From Lysobacterales bacterium (GTDB taxonomy: Bacteria; Pseudomonadota; Gammaproteobacteria; Xanthomonadales; SZUA-38), in assembly GCA_028285525.1 (NCBI GenBank), contig JANQOZ010000125.1:1-64000 (forward strand): a stretch of 64,000 bases of DNA. Direction: 5' to 3'. A program made the translations under genes and the position numbers. Below the pieces are notes generated by a model. The model had not been told where the DNA came from. It was given only the letters and a program-made list of their open reading frames with translations, and searched no databases. Below, piece by piece: positions 1 to 11,227 of the stretch. Numbering within the stretch: the stretch's first letter is position 1; each line of letters opens with the position of its first letter.

Positions 1-510
1 TAAACAGGTCCACCATCGCGGCCACGTCGAACTCCGACTGGCCCACGCCCACGGTCTCAACCAATATGAGGTCGTAGCCTGCGGCCTCGCACAGCAGAAG
101 GCTCTCCCGCGTCCTCAGCGCCACACCGCCCAGAGCGCCGCCGGAGGGGGAAGGGCGGATGAAGGCCCCGTCCTCGCGGGCCAGGTCCGACATGCGGGTT
201 TTGTCGCCCAGGATTGAACCGCCGGCAATCGGCGAGCTCGGATCAACGGCCAGCACCGCCAGCTTCTTACCGGCTCGTAGTGCATGCTGCCCAAAGGTTT
301 CGATAAACGTTGATTTGCCGACGCCTGGGGAGCCGGAAATCCCGATCCGCAGTGCTTTGCCGGTATCCGGCAGTACCGCGTTCAAGAGGTCCTGGGCTTC
401 CGCACGATGGCGTTCTGCGCGGCTCTCCACCAGCGTGATGGCTTTCGCCAGCGTCCGGCGGTTGCCGGACTTCAGCAGGGTGAGGTCGATCCCGCCGGGG
501 CCAGCGTTCA

Positions 511-511
<1 letters not shown>
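1..511 (-). CDS. meaB: Methylmalonyl-CoA mutase-associated GTPase MeaB (ArgK family), 3' part outside window
   Basis: About 170 N-terminal residues are visible; the gene runs off the left edge. MeaB-type P-loop GTPases load and protect adenosylcobalamin in methylmalonyl-CoA mutase. A Walker A motif GISGSPGVGKST lies near residues 57-68, followed by VDPSSP, the switch-like GDKTRM, and VETVGVGQSE near the window edge, all hallmarks of the MeaB/ArgK/MMAA family. The ATG at 511 shares one base with the mutase stop codon (TGATG), so translation is probably coupled to the mutase. The old ArgK name (arginine transport kinase) is considered a misannotation for this family; the position beside mutase and epimerase fits the chaperone role. 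Confidence 0.95.
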
Positions 512-2665
<2,154 letters not shown>

Positions 2666-2673
<8 letters not shown>

Positions 2674-3082
2674 GGCCGTCCGGTCCCGGTTGATTGATCT
2701 CGACCAGTACGCCGTCACAGGAACGCGGGTGGATGAAGATCACGCGGCTGCCGTGGGCGCCGGGCGCCGGCTCGTCAGCCAGAAACTCATAGCCAAGGCC
2801 CTTGAGCCGGGCCACGTCCGCGTCGATGTCGTCGCTGCGAAAGCACAGATGGTGCAGCCCGCCCGGGCGCTTTTCCAGAAACTTGGCGATCGGGCCCGCC
2901 CCGTTCAACGGGTGAACCAATTCGATGCTGGTTGGCGGCAGGGGAAAAAAGGCGGTGCTTGTTTTGGCGGCTTCCACGTCTTCGGTGCCCGAAAACTCAA
3001 GGCCGAAATCTTCCGCAAAGCGCTTGATGGCCTTTTCCAGATCCGGAACGGCAACAGCAATGTGGTCCAGGGCGGTGATCAT
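2666..3082 (-). CDS. mce: Methylmalonyl-CoA epimerase
   Basis: A 138-residue vicinal-oxygen-chelate protein that interconverts (S)- and (R)-methylmalonyl-CoA, feeding the mutase encoded directly downstream. The start ALDHIAVAVPDLEKA, the central HHLCFRSDDIDA and the terminal GVLVEINQ give the typical metal-binding His, His and Glu positions of the family. The ATG at 3082 is chosen because AAAGGA lies 7 bases upstream; a TTG at 3088 is in frame but too close to that ribosome-binding site. It is the first gene of the epimerase-mutase-meaB operon. Confidence 0.95.
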
Positions 3083-3195
3083 GCCCAAATCCTTTGTTTG
3101 AACGGACCGCCCATAATACTGGAACAGGGAGGGAACTTGCAGGGCTGGAGATCGCTTCAGCCCGAGTTATCGGCCGCCTTCAGCAGGTCAGCTCG

Positions 3196-4020
3196 TCACA
3201 TCATTGGCAACCAAAGGCCCGCCGTGGCCGCGACGATGCCGAGCGCCGTGTACAGCGTCAGGAAAGCCAGCGTGCCCGAGAACGCCAGCTGTGAACCCGG
3301 GGTCGCGGTTCGTTGGCAGTGGAAATACCACTCCAGCATCGCCAGCGGCAGCAGGTATTGCGCAAAGCCAAGGGCATAAAGAAAGGGTCCAGTGAACGAC
3401 TCCCACTCGATACCGATGCCGCCGGTCAGCATGACCCAGCCCATGAGCCCGACACGAAAGAACCAGACGGCGCTCGCAACCAGAAAAAGCCTCAGCGCCC
3501 AGCGTCGGTGTTCAGCAATTCGACGCGCCATCGCGTGCCGTACGGCCAACGCGGCGAACACGAGCACCAAGACCGCATCACCCGAGATGCCAAGATGCGA
3601 AACCAGGTCACCCGTCGGGCTCGGCCGTGCCCAGGTCATGTAAAGCCCACCGAGGCTGCTCAGAACGGCCGCGACCAGATAGCTTCGTCCCAGCCAGCGG
3701 TGAAACGCCGGAAACCGATTTCGCACCGCGGGAATGAGCTGCAGCGGGCCGCCGCCGATGATGATCGCGGCCAGGATCACATGGCTGACCGACATCAGGT
3801 TGCCGATGGTGTCACCTTCGCGAAACCCGGTAGGCAGATTCATTCCTTCGAGACCCGCAAGCCCCCGTTCTGCGATCGGTGGATAGAAAACCGCGAGGAT
3901 GTACGCGAGGAAAATCCAGTGGCCCAAGGCGGCCACCGCGAACCAGGTTTTTGCGGTGATTTGAACGGCTCGCCCGGCCGTGGACGTCAGGCTTGCTGGC
4001 TCCAGATAAAGCGTGGTCAT
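3196..4020 (-). CDS. DUF2306-family multi-pass membrane protein
   Basis: A 274-residue integral membrane protein with about seven hydrophobic segments (roughly residues 26-46, 73-95, 114-131, 146-164, 180-203, 213-233 and 245-272). The pattern HRWLGRSY near residue 107 and HRRWALRL near 173, each at a helix edge, is characteristic of DUF2306 proteins, whose function is not established. It is transcribed away from the histidine kinase operon, with about 220 bases between them, so it could be a target of that two-component system, but this is only an inference from position. Confidence 0.8.
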   Translation of the reverse strand: MTTLYLEPASLTSTAGRAVQITAKTWFAVAALGHWIFLAYILAVFYPPIAERGLAGLEGMNLPTGFREGDTIGNLMSVSHVILAAIIIGGGPLQLIPAVRNRFPAFHRWLGRSYLVAAVLSSLGGLYMTWARPSPTGDLVSHLGISGDAVLVLVFAALAVRHAMARRIAEHRRWALRLFLVASAVWFFRVGLMGWVMLTGGIGIEWESFTGPFLYALGFAQYLLPLAMLEWYFHCQRTATPGSQLAFSGTLAFLTLYTALGIVAATAGLWLPMM

Positions 4021-4240
4021 CGACTGTCTCAGAGGGTGCTGTTGGGTTAAAAAACAGCGTGCCTCTCGTGGGCGGCGAATACATCGGTCGTGCGTCGGAT
4101 TGTGGCCTCCCCCAAAAGGAGGACACCACCGAGCAAAGCATCCCGCTCCGGTTGCATGACATCAGGAACGCCGGTGGTTTAGTCTTCCCGCGTGATGCGA
4201 GAGTTATGTGTCGATTGCCTGCGCTGTCCAGAGGCAGGGT

Positions 4241-5446
4241 GTGCCTGACGCGACGCCCGTTCGGATGGTGCCGGGCATGGGCGTGTGGCGACCGTTTCGA
4301 GGTCCGCTCCAGCGCTGGCCGCAGCTGACCGACGCCCTGCTTGCAGCGGCTGCGCTTGCCCTGACGCTGGCGAGCTGGTCATGGCGCTCTTCGCAGCCAC
4401 TACTTGGTACCTTCACCGACATCGGCGTCTACCTTGCCGCCTTTGTTGCCTGCCTTGCGCTGCTTTGGCGCCGCAGTCACCCATCGCAGGTTCATACGGT
4501 TGTTGTTTTGACGGGTGTCCTGCTGCTGTTCGTTCCGTCAATCGATGGTTTGGCCCCGCTGGCGCTCTCGCTTTACAGCCTCGGTCGGTACGAGGCTGAT
4601 AGCCGCATCAGCGCAGTCGCCGCCGGCGTATCCCTCGTCTTTCTCGTGGTGCAACAGAGTTTGCTTCTCGCGCCGGGCGTCAGCGGAGTCGTAACGACCA
4701 CGATATGGGTTGGCCTGTGGTACGCCGGGCGACGTTTACGCTTTCGCGGCGAGTATCTGCGTCTGCTCGAGGATCGCGCTGCGCAACTCGAGCGCGAACG
4801 TCATGTCGAAGCGGAGCGTGCGGTCGTAGCCGAGCGCAACCGCATCGCGCGCGAGATGCACGACGTCGTGGCTCATAAGCTCTCCCTGATGACCGTGCAG
4901 GCCGGCGCGGCGCGGACCGTTGGCGCGTCAGATCCTGACGCCGCACTGGATGCGATGGCGGCCGTGGAATCGGCCGGGCGCGACGCGATGGCCGAGATGC
5001 GTGACCTTCTTGGCGTGCTGCGGCCGGCTGGCGCAGAGAGTGCGCTCGGTCCACAGCCCGGAATTGAGGATTTGCCAGCACTGGTGCGTGAGGTCGGCGA
5101 CGTTGGGCTCAACGTGCACCTGGCAACGGCGGGTTCGCTGGCGGGCCTGCCGTCTCGTCTCCAGCTCAGCGTCTATCGGATCGTGCAGGAAGCGCTGACG
5201 AACGTCATGAAACATGCCGGGGAGGGGGTTCAGGTTGATGTCTCCGTCGAACGGCGAGACGGCTGCGTTGCCGTTTCGATTCACGACAACGGCGTTGGCA
5301 GCAACCCCGGCCAGAACGGCGGTCAGGGGATCGCCGGAATGCGCGAGCGCGCCGCGCTGCTGGGTGGATCGCTTCGCGCGGCCGACGGATCGGAGGGCGG
5401 CTTTGTGGTGCACGCCAAACTGCCCATCGAAGTCGTGGTGCGCTGA
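4241..5446 (+). CDS. Two-component sensor histidine kinase, NarL/DesK type (HisKA_3)
   Basis: About 401 residues. The N-terminal 150 residues hold several membrane helices without an obvious periplasmic sensor domain, so it probably senses within the membrane. Next comes a short coiled coil and the dimerisation/phosphoacceptor box AERNRIAREMHDVVAHKLS with the phosphorylated His near residue 207, then a HATPase_c domain with NVMKHA (N box), HDNGVGS and GGQGIAGMRERA (G boxes). It overlaps the next gene, its response regulator, by one base (TGATG). The start is uncertain: GTG 4241 has GAGG six bases upstream; GTG 4208, ATG 4265 and ATG 4277 are in-frame alternatives. Confidence 0.92.
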   Translation: MPDATPVRMVPGMGVWRPFRGPLQRWPQLTDALLAAAALALTLASWSWRSSQPLLGTFTDIGVYLAAFVACLALLWRRSHPSQVHTVVVLTGVLLLFVPSIDGLAPLALSLYSLGRYEADSRISAVAAGVSLVFLVVQQSLLLAPGVSGVVTTTIWVGLWYAGRRLRFRGEYLRLLEDRAAQLERERHVEAERAVVAERNRIAREMHDVVAHKLSLMTVQAGAARTVGASDPDAALDAMAAVESAGRDAMAEMRDLLGVLRPAGAESALGPQPGIEDLPALVREVGDVGLNVHLATAGSLAGLPSRLQLSVYRIVQEALTNVMKHAGEGVQVDVSVERRDGCVAVSIHDNGVGSNPGQNGGQGIAGMRERAALLGGSLRAADGSEGGFVVHAKLPIEVVVR

Positions 5447-6120
5447 TGCTTCGCGTGATGGTGGTGGACGATCAGGCGCTGGTGCGCCGCGGCTTTGCGC
5501 TGGTGCTCGGGAACGAGGACGATATCGAGGTGGTCGCCGAGGCGGGCACGGGATTGGAGGCCATCGAGGCCGCCCGCAAGCTGAGGCCCGACGTGATCCT
5601 GATGGACATTCGGATGCCCGAACTGGATGGCCTGGAGGCGACGGCGCGCATCCTGGACGAGGCCGACGACAACACCCGCATCATCATTCTGACCACGTTC
5701 GACCCGGACGACTACGTCTTCCGTGCGCTCCGGGCGGGTGCAAGCGGGTTTGTCCTCAAGGATACGGCACCGGAGGAACTGGTCGCCGCTGTGCGGACGG
5801 TTGCGGCCGGTGGCGCGATGCTGGCTCCGACGATAACTCGCCGACTCATAGCCCGGTTTGTCAGCCAGCCGGACCAGAACCGGGATCTTGCGAACCGGCT
5901 TGAGCGGCTGACGTCGCGCGAGCGCGAGGTGCTTGAGGCGCTGGCGACCGGCAAAAGCAACGCCGAGATCTCCGGGCACTTGCTGATAGGCGCTGCAACC
6001 GTGAAGACTCATGTATCCAGCCTGCTGTCCAAACTGGGCCTCCGGGACCGCGCCCAGGCGGTGGTGTTTGCGTACGAATGTGGGTTGGCCAGGGCGGGAG
6101 ATCGTGATGTCGGGTTCTAG
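5446..6120 (+). CDS. LuxR/NarL-family response regulator
   Basis: A 224-residue two-domain regulator. The receiver domain (about residues 1-120) has the acidic pair VVDDQ, the phosphoacceptor in VILMDIRMPE near residue 54, and a switch Thr and Lys (ILTTFDP, FVLKDTAPEE). The C-terminal LuxR-type helix-turn-helix (about 150-215) reads LTSREREVLEALATGKSN ... VKTHVSSLLSKLGLRDR. It shares its start with the kinase stop and is the obvious partner of that kinase. It probably controls this operon and perhaps the divergent DUF2306 gene; no operator was identified. Confidence 0.95.
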   Translation: MLRVMVVDDQALVRRGFALVLGNEDDIEVVAEAGTGLEAIEAARKLRPDVILMDIRMPELDGLEATARILDEADDNTRIIILTTFDPDDYVFRALRAGASGFVLKDTAPEELVAAVRTVAAGGAMLAPTITRRLIARFVSQPDQNRDLANRLERLTSREREVLEALATGKSNAEISGHLLIGAATVKTHVSSLLSKLGLRDRAQAVVFAYECGLARAGDRDVGF

Positions 6121-6568
6121 TCAGCCACCCCCAAAGAATTCGCTATACAACGTCGCGTCCGTCTACGGCGGACTGCTTGGTGCCTTCCTGATCGCTGGTG
6201 CTTTCGGTCATTTTGCGGCCGTGTGGCCAACGGTGATCGACGGGCTAGGTTCAGATCGACTGGTAGGCCTGTTTTTTCCTGGCGCGCTGCTGCTGACGAC
6301 GGGACTCCTCAACCTGGGCTCCTGTTTCGCGCTTTGGGCGGAAAAGCGCCGATGGCTTCTCACCACACTGCTGATCAATGTCGGAGCGATGCTCTACCTT
6401 GCCTACCTGCTGTGGTCGGGTGTTGTCCCAAACCATCCGATCGGGCTCTTTCTCGCGCTTGTCTCGAGCTACCTCGTGCTGCTTTGCGCGCTTCGGGCCG
6501 GGCTGATCTGGCCAGCGCCGGGCCCAGGTGCAGCCACAAGCGGCTTCGGGGGCGATGAGTTGTCATGA
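6107..6568 (+). CDS. Small four-helix membrane protein of unknown function
   Basis: About 153 residues with four hydrophobic segments and no recognised family. The start is set at ATG 6107 (MSGSSQPPPKNSLYN), which has GGGAG six bases upstream and overlaps the end of the response regulator by 14 bases; the open frame upstream of it is a shadow of the regulator. Translation coupling to the regulator suggests it works with the two-component system or the transporter that follows. It could be an accessory sensor subunit, but nothing in the sequence proves this. Confidence 0.7.
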   Translation: MSGSSQPPPKNSLYNVASVYGGLLGAFLIAGAFGHFAAVWPTVIDGLGSDRLVGLFFPGALLLTTGLLNLGSCFALWAEKRRWLLTTLLINVGAMLYLAYLLWSGVVPNHPIGLFLALVSSYLVLLCALRAGLIWPAPGPGAATSGFGGDELS

Positions 6569-6641
6569 TTCTTTGGCGTCGTGGTATTCGATTGCGGCGG
6601 GCGTTCACCTGCGGTTCTCGGCAACAACCCATGGATAGACG

Positions 6642-7829
6642 ATGACGGCCGTCGCATCAGCTCACAAGAACGGAACCGCGGTCGAATCCGCCGGAGCGCT
6701 GCTCGCGTCGATTGGCCTGACGGTGATCGCCGTGGCTGCGTTTCTCGTCTTGCCCATCTACGTGGGAGCCGCCGCCGATTCACTGCAGCTCAGCGCCTCG
6801 CAGGTGGGCGTGTTGTCCGCATGTGTAGCGCTTGGCTCAGCGGTGAGCTCTGTCACGATGATGGTGCTGGTTCGCCGTGTTGCCTGGCGTGTGGCCGGCT
6901 TTGTCGCCCTGAGCTTGATGCTGGTGTCGATGGGGCTGTCGATCGTCGTGGAAAGCCCCACGATGTTCATGCTGCTGCAGGCGCTGTCCGCGCTGGGTGG
7001 TGGCGCCACCTATTCGCTGGCGCTGACGGCGCTCTCTGATCGGGTGAACGCCGACCGCGGGTTTGGCTTTTCCATTGCGGCACAGGTCTCGTTTCAGGTG
7101 GCTGGCATGCTGCTGTTTCCACGTCTGGTCGCCAGCACGGGGATCGGCGGGATGCTCGGTGTGTTTGTCTTGCTGGAAACCGTTGGCCTGGCGCTCGTGC
7201 TCTTTCTGCCTCCGAACGGGAAGGTTAGGACAACATCCGTTGATGGCACAGCGAGCCTGTTTAGGCCCGCCCTGCTGCTCGCCCTCGGCGGATGCCTGTT
7301 CTTTTTCCTGAACGTCGGCGTAGTGTGGACCTACGTCGAGCGGATGGCGGTGCTGGCGGGCTTTACCGGAAGCCAGATTGGCAACAGTCTTGCCGCGGGA
7401 GTCGCAACCGGAATTCCCGGAGCGCTTTGCGCCGCGTGGCTGGGCGAGCGCTTCGGCAGGCTCGGACCATTGGCGTTTGCGGCGATGGCTACCCTCGTGG
7501 CGATTTGGCTGCTGGACAGCAGCATGTCGATGATGGCGTACGTGACGGCGATGGTGATCTACAACTTCGCCTGGAATTTCTCGCTCACCTACCAGTACTC
7601 AGCCGTCAACGCGGTGGATGCCACGGGAAGGGGCGTAGCGGCCAGTCCGGCGTTCCACGGTTTGGGGGCAGCCGTAGGCCCAGGGATCGCGGCGATGCTG
7701 GTGACCGAGTCCAGCCTTGCCGCCGTTAACTGGTTGGCCGGCGTTGCGGTTGTGGTCAGCCTCCTGCTTTTTGGCCTGGCCATCGCTTTGGCAGGCCGTC
7801 ATGCACCGGAGGACATGGAAAATGGTTGA
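6642..7829 (+). CDS. MFS transporter
   Basis: A 395-residue protein with about twelve hydrophobic helices in two halves separated by a loop near residue 190 (LPPNGKVRTTSVDG), the usual major facilitator layout. The loop between helices 2 and 3 (VLVRRVAWRVAGF) is a weak version of the MFS motif A. The substrate cannot be read from sequence. It sits between the two-component genes and a serine hydrolase whose start lies inside its last codons, which suggests an export or uptake step coupled to hydrolysis of a compound sensed by the kinase. Confidence 0.85.
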   Translation: MTAVASAHKNGTAVESAGALLASIGLTVIAVAAFLVLPIYVGAAADSLQLSASQVGVLSACVALGSAVSSVTMMVLVRRVAWRVAGFVALSLMLVSMGLSIVVESPTMFMLLQALSALGGGATYSLALTALSDRVNADRGFGFSIAAQVSFQVAGMLLFPRLVASTGIGGMLGVFVLLETVGLALVLFLPPNGKVRTTSVDGTASLFRPALLLALGGCLFFFLNVGVVWTYVERMAVLAGFTGSQIGNSLAAGVATGIPGALCAAWLGERFGRLGPLAFAAMATLVAIWLLDSSMSMMAYVTAMVIYNFAWNFSLTYQYSAVNAVDATGRGVAASPAFHGLGAAVGPGIAAMLVTESSLAAVNWLAGVAVVVSLLLFGLAIALAGRHAPEDMENG

Positions 7830-9045
7830 GCGGCTCAAGCCTGGCTCGGGCGACCGCGTCATCAACGCTGAACTTGGCATTGACTGGTCGAACTGGGATG
7901 CGCCGACACACCTGGCCTACAGCCAGCGGGCCATGGCTCGCTTTTGGCACACGGACGTGATCGGTGCGCCCGCCAGGTCCGTTCCTCTGGCGTATTCCGA
8001 CAGCGCACTGGACATGGAAGCGCTTCGCGTTCCGGAACCGGGTACCGACAGGCGTTTAAGCGCCAGCCAGCTGCTGGGACGGCGCCTGTTTAATGATGCT
8101 CTGCTGGTGATGAGCAAGGGGAAGGTGGTGCACGAGTCGTACCGCAACGGCATGCGAGACACCGACCGACACGTCAACCACTCCACGACCAAATCCCTTA
8201 CCACCGTTTTGCTGGGTATGGCTATCGATGAGGGATTGGTCGATCCCCAGGCGCCGGTTGCGCAATACCTGAGTGAGCTCGCGAGGCTCGAGGCCTGGAA
8301 GCACATCTCCGTCCAGCATGCGATGGATATGCGCACCGGGCTACGCTACGAGGAGGACTACGACGACCCGGACTGCATCTGCTGGAGCTATTTTCGCGCG
8401 ACGGGGTATTACCCGCCGAAAGCCGACACGCCGCCCGGCTACTACGCGTGGATAAAGCAGCATATGAACGACCTGGAGAGTGAGCCGGGCCACCGATTCA
8501 ACTATGCCTCACCGATGACCAACGCGCTGGGCCTCATTGCCGAAGCGGTTTATGGGCAGAGTGTCGCGGAGCTGCTGGAGAGCCGGGTGTATCAACACAT
8601 CGGTGCAGAACAGGACGCCTGGCTCAACCTCGATGCCAGCGGTGTGGCCGTCACCGAGGGCCAGCTCAGCCTCACCCTGCGGGATTTTGCGCGGTGGGCG
8701 TCGCTGTTTCTAACCGAAGGCAAGAGCCTCGACGGGGTGCCGGTGGTTCCTGCAGCGTACCTAAGGGATATCCTTAGCCCCCGGGCAGAGCTGCGAGAGG
8801 CGTGGCAACGCGGTAGCTACTATCCGCTGTTTGCAGAAGGCTACTACCGCAACCAGACCTACGTCATGAACGCGGAGGCAACCCAGCTGGCCATGCTGGG
8901 CATTCATGGTCAGTTCGCGATGCTGGATACTGAGCGCGAGCTGCTGATGGTCGGCTACGGGTCTTATCCGGATCCGGTCGGAGAAGTCCTGGTCACGGCC
9001 CTGCTCACGTTGTGGGCTGCTCTATGTGAGGTTTACCCGCCTTGA
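7822..9045 (+). CDS. Serine hydrolase of the beta-lactamase / class C esterase fold
   Basis: A 407-residue protein of the penicillin-binding/beta-lactamase class C superfamily (EstB or 6-aminohexanoate-dimer hydrolase type). The catalytic SxxK is STTK (Ser near 121, Lys near 124, within NHSTTKSLTTVLLG); the second motif is YAS near residue 228 (FNYASPMTNALGL); the third is HGQ near the C-terminus. No signal peptide is seen, so it is probably cytoplasmic, which argues against a classical beta-lactamase. ATG 7822 is chosen because GGAGG lies 9 bases upstream; it overlaps the MFS stop by 8 bases. An esterase or amidase acting on a transported substrate is the simplest reading. Confidence 0.85.
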   Translation: MVERLKPGSGDRVINAELGIDWSNWDAPTHLAYSQRAMARFWHTDVIGAPARSVPLAYSDSALDMEALRVPEPGTDRRLSASQLLGRRLFNDALLVMSKGKVVHESYRNGMRDTDRHVNHSTTKSLTTVLLGMAIDEGLVDPQAPVAQYLSELARLEAWKHISVQHAMDMRTGLRYEEDYDDPDCICWSYFRATGYYPPKADTPPGYYAWIKQHMNDLESEPGHRFNYASPMTNALGLIAEAVYGQSVAELLESRVYQHIGAEQDAWLNLDASGVAVTEGQLSLTLRDFARWASLFLTEGKSLDGVPVVPAAYLRDILSPRAELREAWQRGSYYPLFAEGYYRNQTYVMNAEATQLAMLGIHGQFAMLDTERELLMVGYGSYPDPVGEVLVTALLTLWAALCEVYPP

Positions 9046-9175
9046 CTAGACAACGGCCGGAGCCGACTGAGCCGAACTGGCAACACCGAGGCGCTTCGGG
9101 CGTGATGTCTAAGCACAAGTCGCGATCGGGGCAGGGTTGGTCGCCAAAACGCTTTGACTGAGCGCCAGGCGAGCC

Positions 9176-11008
9176 TTATTCGACGGTCACCGACTTGGCC
9201 AGGTTCCTCGGCTGGTCAACGTCCGTGCCGCGCAGGACGGCTACGTGATAGGCGAGGAGCTGCAGCGGGATGGTATGCAGCACCGGGGCCAGGATGCCGG
9301 GTTCAGTCGGCAGTGAGATGACGTGAATCTGCTCCAGCTCCGGGACGCTCACATCCCTGTCCGCAAACAGATAGAGCTGCCCGCCCCGCGCCTTCACCTC
9401 CTGCAGGTTGGACACCAGCTTTTCGAGAAGGTCGTTGCTGGGGGCACTGACGACCACCGGCAGGGCTTCATCCACCAGGGCCAGCGGGCCGTGCTTCAGC
9501 TCTCCGGCCGCGTAGGCCTCCGCATGGATATAGGAGATCTCCTTGAGCTTCAGCGCGCCTTCCATCGCAATCGGATACGCGGTGCCCCGGCCCAGGAACA
9601 GCGCGTCGTCGTGCTCGACAAACTGGTGGGCGATCTCGGCAATCTGCTCTTCGGTTTCCAGCACGTCGCGAATCTTGCCGGGCAGGTGGGCCAGCTGTTC
9701 GACATAGGCGGCCTCCTGAAGCTCTGGATTGCGGTGTTTCGCCAGGCCGATCGTCAGCAGAAATAATGCCACCAGCTGAGTCGTGAATGCTTTGGTCGAG
9801 GCCACCCCGATCTCAGCCCCAGCCCGGGTCATCATCACCAGGTCCGACTGCCGGACGATCGAGCTTTCCGGCACGTTGCAGATGCACATGGTTGCCAGGT
9901 AGCCCATCTCTTTCGCGCGACTTAAGGCCGCCAGCGTGTCAGCGGTTTCGCCCGATTGCGAAATGGTCAGAAACAGCGTGTTCGGCGGGACGTGACACCG
10001 GCGGTAGCGAAACTCGCTGGAGATCTCCACGTTGCAGCCGATGTTGGCCAGCTCTTCGATCCAATATCGAGCCACCAGACCCGCGTGATAGCTCGTGCCG
10101 CAGGCGACAATCTGAACGTTCTCGACCTGCGGCAGAACCGATGCTGCCTCCGGCCCGAAGGTGCTCTCCAGCACCATCGAATCTGCCAGGCGCCCCTCCA
10201 GCGTGTTGGCCACGGCGTCCGGCTGCTCGTGGATCTCTTTCTGCATGTAGTGCCGATAGGTGCCTTTGTCGGCGGCATCCATCGAAAGGGCCGAGGTCTT
10301 GAGCTCCCGGCTGACGCCCTCGCCGTCGCGGTCGACAACCTTGAAGCCGTCACGCGTCAGCTCCGCAACGTCGCCTTCTTCGAGAAAGGCAAAGCGCTGA
10401 GTCACCGGGAGGAGGGCGCCAGCGTCAGAAGCCAGAAAGGTTTCCCCGAGGCCAACCCCGATCACCAGTGGCGAGCCCAGCCGGGCGCCGACCAGCACGT
10501 CGGGGTTCTCTGAATCCACCACCGCAAGCGCGTAAGCGCCTTTGAGTACCGTTACGGCGTCACGCACGGCGGACAGCAGATCCGGCGCGCCCTTGTCCAG
10601 CCGGTCGCGGATCAGGTGGGCAGCGACTTCGCTATCGGTTTCGGACTCGAACTCAACGCCGGCGGCTTCCAGCTCCTTTCGAAGCTCGAGATGGTTCTCG
10701 ATGATGCCGTTGTGCACCACGGCAATCCGTGGGGAGGAAAAATGCGGGTGGGCGTTGGACTCAGACGGTGAGCCATGGGTGGCCCAGCGGGTATGAGCAA
10801 GGCCGAGCGTTCCGTTCGGCGGATCCTGCTCCAGGATTTTCGCCAGCGCAGCCACTTTGCCCACCGCGCGGCGACGTTCGAGTGCGCCACCTTCCTCGAC
10901 GATCGCAATGCCGGCCGAGTCATAACCGCGGTATTCCAGCAGTTTGAGCCCTTCCATGAGGATCAGCTTGACGTCCCGCTGGGCAATAGCGCCCACAATT
11001 CCGCACAT
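9176..11008 (-). CDS. glmS: Glutamine-fructose-6-phosphate aminotransferase (isomerizing)
   Basis: A 610-residue enzyme making glucosamine-6-phosphate, the first step to UDP-GlcNAc for peptidoglycan and LPS. The class II glutaminase domain starts MCGIVGAIA with the nucleophile Cys2; two SIS sugar-isomerase domains follow (for example ACGTSYHAG and LFLGRGTAYPIAMEGALKLKE). The end LAKSVTVE is the family's conserved C-terminus. TAGGA precedes the ATG. The 5' region (11009-11110) shows no recognisable glmS ribozyme; gammaproteobacteria usually control glmS by the GlmY/GlmZ small RNAs. Confidence 0.98.
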   Translation of the reverse strand: MCGIVGAIAQRDVKLILMEGLKLLEYRGYDSAGIAIVEEGGALERRRAVGKVAALAKILEQDPPNGTLGLAHTRWATHGSPSESNAHPHFSSPRIAVVHNGIIENHLELRKELEAAGVEFESETDSEVAAHLIRDRLDKGAPDLLSAVRDAVTVLKGAYALAVVDSENPDVLVGARLGSPLVIGVGLGETFLASDAGALLPVTQRFAFLEEGDVAELTRDGFKVVDRDGEGVSRELKTSALSMDAADKGTYRHYMQKEIHEQPDAVANTLEGRLADSMVLESTFGPEAASVLPQVENVQIVACGTSYHAGLVARYWIEELANIGCNVEISSEFRYRRCHVPPNTLFLTISQSGETADTLAALSRAKEMGYLATMCICNVPESSIVRQSDLVMMTRAGAEIGVASTKAFTTQLVALFLLTIGLAKHRNPELQEAAYVEQLAHLPGKIRDVLETEEQIAEIAHQFVEHDDALFLGRGTAYPIAMEGALKLKEISYIHAEAYAAGELKHGPLALVDEALPVVVSAPSNDLLEKLVSNLQEVKARGGQLYLFADRDVSVPELEQIHVISLPTEPGILAPVLHTIPLQLLAYHVAVLRGTDVDQPRNLAKSVTVE

Positions 11009-11227
11009 GGTGTTTCCTAGAGATCAATCGGCAAGTTTTGAGCTTAATCGGCCGGAACGGTTCGGTCACCCCTAAACGCGAGCGGTAGGAAAAATTTACA
11101 TTTGCCCGCCAAAAGGCACGGAACAGCAATGAGGTCTCGTCAGGAAGGGGTTGGCCATTACTGTTGTTCGATCCTTCCGTGTGATTCGGACTGCTGTTTC
11201 GCTGAGCTGCCAGCCGGCTGGGGGGCG

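Noticed and set aside
7822..9045. Periplasmic beta-lactamase conferring resistance
   Set aside because: Motifs are of the broad serine-hydrolase class, no signal peptide is present, so a resistance call is not supported.
9046..9175. tRNA or small RNA in the gap between the serine hydrolase and glmS
   Set aside because: No cloverleaf or GTTCRA box and only short 4-base hairpins were found.
11009..11110. Possible glmS ribozyme upstream of glmS
   Set aside because: The gap is short and shows no double-pseudoknot core; the ribozyme is typical of Firmicutes, not of this lineage.
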